Part shown: one piece after another, positions 6,884-12,305 of the stretch
How positions within the stretch are numbered: position 1 is the first letter of the stretch
Layout: the number at the start of each line of letters is the position of its first letter
From: an uncultured Lachnospiraceae bacterium
GTDB lineage: Bacteria; Bacillota; Clostridia; Lachnospirales; Lachnospiraceae
Direction of reading: 5' to 3'
Assembly (NCBI GenBank): GCA_947594085.1
Contig: CANQEB010000048.1
Coordinates: 1-12,305, forward strand
DNA: 12,305 nt
The notes under the pieces: generated by a model
Told to the model about the DNA's origin: nothing
Databases searched by the model: none
The model's input: the letters and a program-made list of their open reading frames with translations, nothing else
Position numbers and translations under genes: made by a program

Positions 6884-9754
6884 TTAGAACAGACCAAGGT
6901 TCTTGCACATATAACCATACATCTGGATCGTATCCAGATAGGACTGGGCATCGCCGTAGTCCGGACCCCAGCCGGAGCCTGTGGACAGGTCGAAGTTTCC
7001 TTCGTTGCCGGCCGAGAAACGGTAGGTTGCAGCTTCCTCATCGGTATCCTTCTCAAACGCGATCAGATTTACGATCACCTTGCCATCCAGTGCACCCTCG
7101 ATGCTCTGCTTCACCACATTTGCCATGTTGGTGGAAATCTCAGCGTAGGAGCCGTACGGATAGTCAATGTAGATCGGGTTCTCCGCGGTGATCTCAACGC
7201 CCTGCGCGCCGAGCTCCTCGATTGCCTGCTCCAGCTCTGCCTTCGCGTTGTCTACGTTGAACCAGCCGTCGAAACCGTCGCCGGAACCAGCGCCGCTGTC
7301 TCCGTTCGGATCCCATACGGTGATGGCCACGCCGTCCGCGTCAAGCTGTGCCTGCTCGATCACGCCGTAAGCCGTGCCAGCCGGGAATGTGGTGTCCGTG
7401 CCGTTGATTGAAACGGTGGTCTCCTCACCCAGGAACTGGAACGTAGCCGGTGTGTAGGAGTTACGCAGACGCGCAAGCTTCAGCTCGTCGCCAACACTGA
7501 TCGCATTGTAGGAGCCTTTATCAAAGGCCATGGACAGTGCCAGACGGAAATGCTGATTCAGGATCGCCGCGCGGTAGCGGGCGATGTCGTCATCGGTCTT
7601 CGGGGATACGCCGACATCCGGGTTGTCATAGTTCGCCCAGGTGCCACGGTTGACGTTCCACCATCCGCAGTAGGTTGTGCCTGTACCGGAGGATACATAA
7701 GCATACAGATCAAAGTATGTCTTGTCTTCGCCTTCCGGCTTCTCGGTCTTCATCAGTTCCAGTGCGGAAGAGTTGATGCCGCAGCCGGAGGTGATGCCGT
7801 CACGTCCCTCATTGTATGCGCGCAGCACATCGCTGCCGTCATTGTAGGTATACTCCATGGAATGGATGTTCATCTTGTCCGCATTCCAGTAGGTCGGGTT
7901 CGCTTCATAGCGGGTCGTGTTCTGCTCGGTGTAGTTCGTGATCAGGAACGGGCCGCAGTACGCGATGTTCGCCGGAGTCTTTCCGAAGTCGCCCGGGGTG
8001 TAGGTCTCGCCTTCGCAGCCGAACGTACCGCCCTGAGAACGGTAGAAGTCACGGTTCAGCGGAGCGAACACACCGTAACCAAGCATTGTGGTAAACGGAG
8101 CGAACGGAGCTTCCAGTGTGTATTCCAGTGTATAGTCGTCGAGCGCCTTCACGCCGATCTGTGTGTAGTCGGTGATCTCGCCGTTCAGGTATGCGGTGAA
8201 GTTCAGAAGGCCGCAGCCGTCTGTGTTGGTCAGCAGATAGCCAAGCGCGTCCGCATTGTCAAGCAGGTGCTCCATGGATGCTACCCAGTCGTCAGCGGTC
8301 ACTTCGCCGATCTCGCTGCCCTGCTGGTCAACCCACTTCACGCCCTTGCGGATGTGGAAGGTATAGGTCAGACCGTCGTCGGATACTTCATAGCTCTCCG
8401 CCAGACCCGGCTGCTGCACGCCCTTTGCATCGTACTCCAGCAGGTTGTCGTATGTTCCGGAAATGAACATGGAGTCAGATGTATAAGAAGTAGCGATCGT
8501 ATCCCAAATATTTACATTGTAGGGACTCGACTCAACATATGTATCAGAAAGCGTATATCCCTTGCCTGCCAGGTAATCTTTGGCAGCTGCAATATACTGA
8601 TCCGCAGTCTCCGCCTCGTTCCAGAGCGCGAGCAGATTGGTGCGGTCCTCAGCTGTGATCAGTTCGTTCGTCACCAGCAGCGTGTGATAGCGGTACTCAT
8701 CCAGACCCCAGAGAGTCGTAGCGGCGTTGGTACGCGGTACCACGCGGGTCATCGCATAGTTGCCGCCCTGTGTATAGATCGGCAGGAATGCGCCGGACTC
8801 AAGCAGCTTCGCCTCTGCGATCGCCATCTTAGCCATACGCATATCGCCTGTCTCTTCCTTTGCCTCTTCGTATGCTGCGCCGAAATCGCCAAGTACGTAA
8901 TCGTAAATGGTCTCGCAGGCTTCCTCATAGTCCATCTCATCAAGTTCCGCAAAGTCTAACGGCTCTTTTGCTTCCGTTGCCACAACCTCTGCAGGTGTCA
9001 CGTTCTCACTCTCAGCCAGAGCTTCCGTCTCTTCCTCAGCCGGAGCCTCTGTCACTTCCTCGGTCTCAGCCTCAGTCGGAGCTTCCGTTACTTCCTCGGT
9101 CTCAGCCTCAGTCGGAGCTTCCGTTACTTCCTCGGTCTCAGCCTCGGTCGGAGCTTCCGTTACTTCCTCGGTCTCAGCCTCGGTCGGAGCTTCCGTTACT
9201 TCCTCGGTCTCAGCCTCGGTCGGAGCTTCCGTCTCTTCCTCAGTCTCAGCCTCGGTCGGAGCTTCCGTCTCTTCCTCAGTCTCAGCCTCGGTCTCGATCT
9301 CTGCAACCGTAATAGCCGCTGCCTCAGACATAACCTCGCTCTCTGCCTCAGCTACGATCTCTGCGACCATCGCCTCAGTCTCAGGAGCCTCTGTTATCTC
9401 CTCAGCCTCGGTCGGGGCCTCGGTAACTTCCTCAGTCGGAGCTTCCGTCGGTGCCTCTGTCACCGCTTCGGTCTCAGCCTCCGTAGGAGCTTCGGTAACC
9501 GCCTCAGTCGGAGCTTCCGTCACTGCTTCCGTAGGAGCCTCGGTAACTGCCTCGGTCGGAGCTTCCGTCACTGCTTCCGTAGGAGCCTCGGTGACCGCCT
9601 CAGTCGGAGCTTCCGTTACCTTCTCCGTTACGGCTTCCGTCTTCTTCTCAGTCGCCGGAGCCTCCGTCTCCTTCTCTCCGCCGCCGCAGCCAACCAGCGA
9701 TACCGTCATAGCCGCCGCAAGCGCCAGAGCAAGGAATTTTCTTGCTTTCGTCAT
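6884..9754 (-). CDS. oppA: Oligopeptide-binding lipoprotein OppA (family 5), apparently circularly permuted, with long acidic repeat linker
   Basis: Surface peptide receptor that delivers substrate to OppB/OppC. The signal peptide (MTKARKFL then a hydrophobic stretch) ends in lipobox LVGC, with C23 as the lipidated residue. Residues about 26-265 are a low-complexity linker of T, E, A, P and V. Residues about 270-365 resemble the C-terminal part of family-5 binding proteins (AEAKLLESGAFLPIYTQGG at 313-331, then WGLDEYRYHTLL). The usual N-terminal start follows (TYDNLLEYD at 434, LAESYEVSDDGLTYTFHIRK at 451-470, VTADDW at 485-490). The ORF stops at 956 just after GWGPDYGDAQSYLDT, where normal relatives run on for about 100 residues. 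An ATG at 9787 would add 11 residues but has no ribosome site; ATG 9754 has AAGGAGG 11 bases upstream. Seven cysteines lie in the exported part. First gene of the operon. Confidence 0.95.
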   Translation of the reverse strand: MTKARKFLALALAAAMTVSLVGCGGGEKETEAPATEKKTEAVTEKVTEAPTEAVTEAPTEAVTEAPTEAVTEAPTEAVTEAPTEAVTEAPTEAETEAVTEAPTEAPTEEVTEAPTEAEEITEAPETEAMVAEIVAEAESEVMSEAAAITVAEIETEAETEEETEAPTEAETEEETEAPTEAETEEVTEAPTEAETEEVTEAPTEAETEEVTEAPTEAETEEVTEAPTEAETEEVTEAPAEEETEALAESENVTPAEVVATEAKEPLDFAELDEMDYEEACETIYDYVLGDFGAAYEEAKEETGDMRMAKMAIAEAKLLESGAFLPIYTQGGNYAMTRVVPRTNAATTLWGLDEYRYHTLLVTNELITAEDRTNLLALWNEAETADQYIAAAKDYLAGKGYTLSDTYVESSPYNVNIWDTIATSYTSDSMFISGTYDNLLEYDAKGVQQPGLAESYEVSDDGLTYTFHIRKGVKWVDQQGSEIGEVTADDWVASMEHLLDNADALGYLLTNTDGCGLLNFTAYLNGEITDYTQIGVKALDDYTLEYTLEAPFAPFTTMLGYGVFAPLNRDFYRSQGGTFGCEGETYTPGDFGKTPANIAYCGPFLITNYTEQNTTRYEANPTYWNADKMNIHSMEYTYNDGSDVLRAYNEGRDGITSGCGINSSALELMKTEKPEGEDKTYFDLYAYVSSGTGTTYCGWWNVNRGTWANYDNPDVGVSPKTDDDIARYRAAILNQHFRLALSMAFDKGSYNAISVGDELKLARLRNSYTPATFQFLGEETTVSINGTDTTFPAGTAYGVIEQAQLDADGVAITVWDPNGDSGAGSGDGFDGWFNVDNAKAELEQAIEELGAQGVEITAENPIYIDYPYGSYAEISTNMANVVKQSIEGALDGKVIVNLIAFEKDTDEEAATYRFSAGNEGNFDLSTGSGWGPDYGDAQSYLDTIQMYGYMCKNLGLF
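9041..9292 (-). repeat. 36-bp tandem repeat inside oppA linker
   Basis: About seven copies of a 36-bp unit, beginning near 9061, 9097, 9133, 9169, 9205, 9241 and 9277. They encode the 12-residue unit EVTEAPTEAETE (residues about 157-238). Adjacent copies differ by only a few bases (for example cagtcgg and cggtcgg), so the array probably expanded recently and may vary in length between strains. Confidence 0.9.
9476..9619 (-). repeat. 24-bp tandem repeat (48-bp higher order) inside oppA linker
   Basis: Encodes about six copies of the octapeptide VTEAPTEA (residues about 46-93). At DNA level, neighbouring 24-bp units alternate in synonymous codons, so the better repeat is 48 bp. This suggests duplication of a two-unit block. 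It has a different period from the downstream array of the same linker, so the two arrays expanded independently. Confidence 0.85.
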
Positions 9755-9803
9755 TTTCGTTTTAACCTCCTTGTACTTTATTGGCATATTACTGCTACAT
9801 TAC

Positions 9804-9832
9804 ATTTTACCTTTATGCCCGCGATGTGTCAA
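9804..9832 (-). promoter_or_regulatory. Sigma-A promoter of the opp operon
   Basis: A perfect -35 box TTGACA (9832-9827) and a -10 box TAAAAT (9809-9804) are separated by 17 bases. The expected transcription start is near 9797, giving a leader of about 43 bases before the oppA start at 9754. It lies in the 117-base gap after the peptidase gene, so oppABCDF can be transcribed independently of that gene. Confidence 0.85.
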
Positions 9833-9866
9833 TCGAAAATCTTATCCAAAATCCTCTTTCGGACTC

Positions 9867-9881
9867 TTTTTTCAGAAAATC
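9867..9881. promoter_or_regulatory. Candidate CodY box upstream of the opp promoter
   Basis: TTTTTTCAGAAAATC matches the CodY consensus AATTTTCWGAAAATT at 12 of 15 positions. It overlaps the stop codon of the peptidase gene and lies about 35 bases upstream of the oppA -35 box. CodY represses peptide and amino-acid uptake genes in many Firmicutes. The match is visible; binding is inferred. Confidence 0.35.
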
Positions 9882-11575
9882 CCTTCCATATCAAAGGACT
9901 CCAGCCAGTCCCGCGCACGCTCGCACACACCCTTCAGACAACTCTCGTCGAACGGACTGTCCAGCCCCGCGTTTTTCAAAAGCTCTGTAAACACGCGGCT
10001 TCCGCCCTGCTTTGTGTAAGCCATATAGTGCTCCCATGCGTCTTTGCGGTCCGCCTGTATCCTTGCCCAGAACTGCAGAGAAACCGTCTGTGCCAGACAA
10101 TAGTCGATATAATAAAACGGCAGAGAATAGATGTGATGCTGCCGCTGCCAGCCTTCTCCCTCGCTGTAAAACGGAATCTCACCGTCCAGCTTCATCCACG
10201 GCATATAGATACCCAGCAGCTCCTTCCAGACATCGTGACGCTGTCGCGGCGTCATCTGCGGCCGCTCGAACACGATATGCTGGAAATGATCCACCATCGT
10301 CCCATAAGGAATAAATTTCAACGCGCTCGCCAGATGACTGTAGTAAAATTTGCGCGTGTCCTCCCCGAAGAAGCCTTCCGCCCAGGGCCACGCGAAGAAT
10401 TCCATCGACATCGAATGCACCTCGCACGCCTCCATGCCCGGCCAGACATACTCTGACGGCACACGATCGCGGTTCATCCACTCGGCAAACGCATGTCCTG
10501 CCTCGTGTGTGATGACCTCCACATCCCCCTGCGTCCCGTTAAAATTAGCAAAGATAAAGGGAATTCGGTAATCCGGGATGCTCGTGCAGTAACCGCCTCC
10601 GGCCTTTCCCGGCGTGGAGAGAACATCCATCGTCTCGCTTGCGAGCATCTCGTTGAAAAATTTCTCCGTCTCCGGAGAGAGCTCGCTATAGAATTTCCTT
10701 CCCTGTTCTAAGATTTCCTGCGGCGTGCCGAAGGGCCTCGGATTTCCCGATCGGAACTCCAGAGCGTTGTCCGCAAAGCTCATCGGATACTGTTTGCCAA
10801 GCCGCTCTGCCTGCTTCCGATAGATCATATCCGCCACCGGAACCAGATACTTCACGACCGCCGCGCGAAACTTCTCGATGTCATCCTTCGTGTAGCAATT
10901 GCGTTCCATACGGTAATAGCCAAGCTCAGTATAGCCATCGTAACCAAGCTTTCTCCCCATCGCATCGCGCACATGCACGAGCTGATCGTAGAGATCGTCC
11001 AGCTCTGCCTGCTGCTCCTTGTACCAATGTCCTTCCGCTTTCCAGGCTGCCAGACGCCTCGCGTCGTCCGCGTCCTTCTTGAACGGTTCCAGCTGAGCGA
11101 GCGTGTACGTCCCGCCCTCGAACGGAATCTGCGCCGAGGCGAGCAGCTTCTCATACTGAGTCGCCAGGTCGTTTTCTTTCTGCAGCTCTGGAATGATCTC
11201 CGGCGAAAACGTCTTCAGCGCCATCTCCGCCTTCACAAACATCAGATCGCCATACTCTTCTGAAAAATCTCCGCGGAACGGGCTCTCCAGCATCGCCTTC
11301 GTCCATGCCTGGCTGTACTCCTCAAGCTCCGGCATCGCGCCGTTCCAGAAATTCACTTCCGCGTCATAAAACTCATCGCGCGTGTCGATATCATGCCGAA
11401 TGCTCGCAAGCGTGGAAAGCGTGCTGATATGCTTTCCCAGCTCCTCGTTCTCAAGAAAAATCTGCTTCGCCTCCACGTAGTCCTTTGCGGAGCGCAGTCG
11501 CCCGGTCAACGCTGCCAACTGATCCTTCAGAGCTTGTAGATCCGGTCGCTCGTATGCCATTTCTGAAAATTTCAT
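9872..11575 (-). CDS. M3-family oligoendopeptidase (zinc metallopeptidase)
   Basis: Cytoplasmic zinc peptidase that cleaves short peptides. The zinc site HEAGH is at residues 357-361 with catalytic E358, and the third ligand is probably E385 in EACEVHSMSMEF, 24 residues after H361. The substrate-side segment HHIYSLPFYYIDYCLA (480-495) supplies the conserved His and Tyr residues. There is no signal peptide or membrane helix. The 567-residue length and the opening MKFSEMAYERPD match the Firmicute M3 oligoendopeptidase group that is related to, but distinct from, classical PepF, so no symbol is given. Start ATG 11575 has AGGAGG with a 9-base spacer. It has its own promoter upstream and sits directly before oppA, which fits degradation of peptides brought in by Opp. 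All catalytic residues are intact. Confidence 0.95.
   Translation of the reverse strand: MKFSEMAYERPDLQALKDQLAALTGRLRSAKDYVEAKQIFLENEELGKHISTLSTLASIRHDIDTRDEFYDAEVNFWNGAMPELEEYSQAWTKAMLESPFRGDFSEEYGDLMFVKAEMALKTFSPEIIPELQKENDLATQYEKLLASAQIPFEGGTYTLAQLEPFKKDADDARRLAAWKAEGHWYKEQQAELDDLYDQLVHVRDAMGRKLGYDGYTELGYYRMERNCYTKDDIEKFRAAVVKYLVPVADMIYRKQAERLGKQYPMSFADNALEFRSGNPRPFGTPQEILEQGRKFYSELSPETEKFFNEMLASETMDVLSTPGKAGGGYCTSIPDYRIPFIFANFNGTQGDVEVITHEAGHAFAEWMNRDRVPSEYVWPGMEACEVHSMSMEFFAWPWAEGFFGEDTRKFYYSHLASALKFIPYGTMVDHFQHIVFERPQMTPRQRHDVWKELLGIYMPWMKLDGEIPFYSEGEGWQRQHHIYSLPFYYIDYCLAQTVSLQFWARIQADRKDAWEHYMAYTKQGGSRVFTELLKNAGLDSPFDESCLKGVCERARDWLESFDMEGIF
11557..11571. promoter_or_regulatory. Possible CodY box at the start of the peptidase gene
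   Basis: CCATTTCTGAAAATT matches the CodY consensus at 12 of 15 positions; the three mismatches are at one end. It lies within codons 2-7 of the peptidase gene, about 130 bases after the predicted transcription start, where CodY could act as a roadblock. It is also ordinary coding sequence (KFSEM), so chance is a real alternative. Confidence 0.22.
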
Positions 11576-11688
11576 TTTGACATGCCTCCTAACTGTAGTC
11601 TTTTTTGTTCCTGTGATTTCTGTGGTTCTCGTGATTTCTGTGGTTCCTGTAGTTCCCGTGATTCCTGTAATTCCTGTAGTTCTTGCAT
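11572..11688 (-). CDS. Possible 38-codon upstream ORF overlapping the peptidase start
   Basis: ATG 11688 opens a frame whose TGA overlaps the ATG of the peptidase gene (ATGA at 11575-11572). The product would be Gln/Glu-rich and built of three-residue repeats such as QEL, QES, REP and QKS, encoded by the 9-bp array. The peptidase ribosome site lies inside it. It has no Shine-Dalgarno sequence, but the predicted transcription start is only about 10 bases upstream, so it could be read as a nearly leaderless message. The 9-bp repeat is open in all three frames, so openness alone is weak evidence. Confidence 0.25.
   Translation of the reverse strand: MQELQELQESRELQEPQKSREPQKSQEQKRLQLGGMSK
11608..11679 (-). 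repeat. 9-bp tandem repeat array in the peptidase leader
   Basis: Eight head-to-tail nonamers with minus-strand consensus YYACAGGAA: CTACAGGAA, TTACAGGAA, TCACGGGAA, CTACAGGAA, CCACAGAAA, TCACGAGAA, CCACAGAAA, TCACAGGAA. Five carry a GGA core. The array falls between the predicted transcription start (about 11698) and the ribosome site, so it should be transcribed. A degenerate ninth unit may adjoin it at 11680-11688. Confidence 0.9.
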
Positions 11689-11704
11689 TGTGTATCTGTA
11701 GTTT

Positions 11705-11733
11705 AATTTACCCTAACGGATTTTCGGTGTCAA
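11705..11733 (-). promoter_or_regulatory. Sigma-A promoter of the oligoendopeptidase gene
   Basis: A perfect -35 box TTGACA (11733-11728), 17-base spacer and -10 box TAAATT (11710-11705). The predicted start near 11698 gives a leader of about 120 bases. The boxes resemble those of the oppA promoter (TTGACAC at -35, GG directly before TAAA at -10). Bases 11734-11857, between this promoter and the upstream gene, hold nothing else recognisable. Confidence 0.8.
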
Positions 11734-11857
11734 TTTTTTTCGACATAAATCACTCCCGCAACTACCTTTGGGAATTGCTCTCGCAGATCACTCGCACGAG
11801 CCTCCTCTACCGTCCATTCTCAAATGCCGCAGCCTTCGCCAACTCCAAAATGCAGAA

Positions 11858-12305
11858 TCACAGCTCCAACCGCCGCCTGCGCGAAGGAGTCTCTGCCTGA
11901 TTCGCTCGCTCATATTCCATTAGGAAGCTCACCGCCTCCATATACTGCCTGCGGGATGCCTCCTCAAGCAGAATCCGCTCCGTCCCCATCCTGACACTCT
12001 CTTGATTTCGTGCTCTCTTCCCGTCGTCCTTCCGGCTTTTGACAAGCGCGAGCAAAAACCGCAGACCATCCAAGTCTCTCTGCTCGAGCAGCCAGCTTCC
12101 AGCCTCCGTCGCATGTCCGGCCAGGTAATCCTCATACTGCTTTCTTGCCTTCTGCGTCAGCCCCTTCGGGGCACGCAGGCGGGCAAGCGCCATCCGGAGC
12201 ACCAGCTCCCCGCTCTCCCACGCTCTCGCGTGCGGAAACAGCGCGTCGTACTGGGCAAAATCCAAAACACGTCCTCGGAAACAATTGCGGTACAGGATAC
12301 CGCTC
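11858..12305 (-). CDS. Hypothetical protein, C-terminal part only
   Basis: The frame is open from the right edge of the window to a TGA at 11860-11858, giving about 149 residues of the C-terminus. A TTG at 12265 could serve as a start, but the frame continues upstream without a stop and no ribosome site is visible, so this is treated as a truncated longer gene. The sequence is helical and charged. The last part (ILLEEASRRQ then AVSFLMEY) resembles one ankyrin-type helix pair, and the end is a basic RRRR run. There is no membrane segment. I do not recognise the family; the ankyrin resemblance is weak. It has no clear link to the peptide genes, which have their own promoter. Confidence 0.65.
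   Translation of the reverse strand, partial: SGILYRNCFRGRVLDFAQYDALFPHARAWESGELVLRMALARLRAPKGLTQKARKQYEDYLAGHATEAGSWLLEQRDLDGLRFLLALVKSRKDDGKRARNQESVRMGTERILLEEASRRQYMEAVSFLMEYERANQAETPSRRRRLEL

Noticed and set aside
7550..8959. 469-codon plus-strand ORF opposite oppA
   Set aside because: It is antisense to a clear family-5 binding protein, its product has no recognisable domain, and long antisense frames are expected opposite GC-rich coding DNA.
8860..9312. 150-codon plus-strand Ser/Pro/Leu/Gln repeat ORF
   Set aside because: It is the reverse reading of the TEAP-coding repeats of oppA, which are fixed in frame by signal peptide and domain.
9755..9787. OppA start at ATG 9787
   Set aside because: It has no ribosome site and lies about 10 bases after the predicted transcription start, while ATG 9754 has AAGGAGG and a standard signal peptide start.
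9846..9871. Possible terminator just after the peptidase stop
   Set aside because: Only a 5-6 pair stem with wobbles followed by four U residues; too weak to call, so read-through into oppA remains possible.
11577..11900. 107-codon plus-strand ORF with Val/Pro/Ile repeats
   Set aside because: Its repeats are only the 9-bp array read on the other strand, and it runs antisense into the promoter and the upstream gene without a ribosome site.

Overview
The window reads almost entirely on the minus strand and looks like a piece of chromosome from a GC-rich member of the Clostridia, most likely a Lachnospiraceae-type gut Firmicute. That is an inference from strong AGGAGG-type ribosome sites, consensus sigma-A promoters, a lipoprotein-type solute-binding protein with a T/E/A/P-rich linker, and the style of the M3 peptidase. 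The species cannot be told. No RNA genes, insertion sequences or CRISPR arrays were seen.

Layout in transcription order (right to left). 12305-11858: the 3' end of an unrecognised protein that runs off the window. 11857-11576: a promoter, then a leader built from a 9-bp tandem array that also holds a possible 38-codon upstream ORF overlapping the next gene by four bases. 11575-9872: an M3-family oligoendopeptidase. 9871-9755: a consensus promoter. 9754-1056: a five-gene oligopeptide ABC transporter operon in the order oppA, oppB, oppC, oppD, oppF. A 173-base oppA-oppB gap carries two hairpins, and the four distal genes are tightly packed (4-12 base gaps). 982-1: the first 327 codons of a membrane-anchored protein resembling ApbE (FAD:protein FMN transferase), probably the last or a late gene of the same transcript.

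The genes make a coherent peptide-use unit. OppA captures peptides outside, OppB and OppC form the channel, OppD and OppF power uptake, and the upstream cytoplasmic peptidase can hydrolyse imported peptides. Two 15-base matches to the CodY consensus, three mismatches each, lie at the start and end of the peptidase gene and suggest nutritional control; this is unproven.

The most interesting point is that four of the five Opp subunits depart from the textbook design. OppA appears circularly permuted: the segment that normally ends a family-5 binding protein lies before the start of the domain, after a ~240-residue acidic repeat linker. OppB has a ~280-residue external region between its first two membrane helices. 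OppD has a ~220-residue charged helical insertion between Walker A and the Q-loop. OppF ends in a two-segment hydrophobic hairpin. OppC is close to normal. Together they suggest a co-evolved variant Opp transporter.
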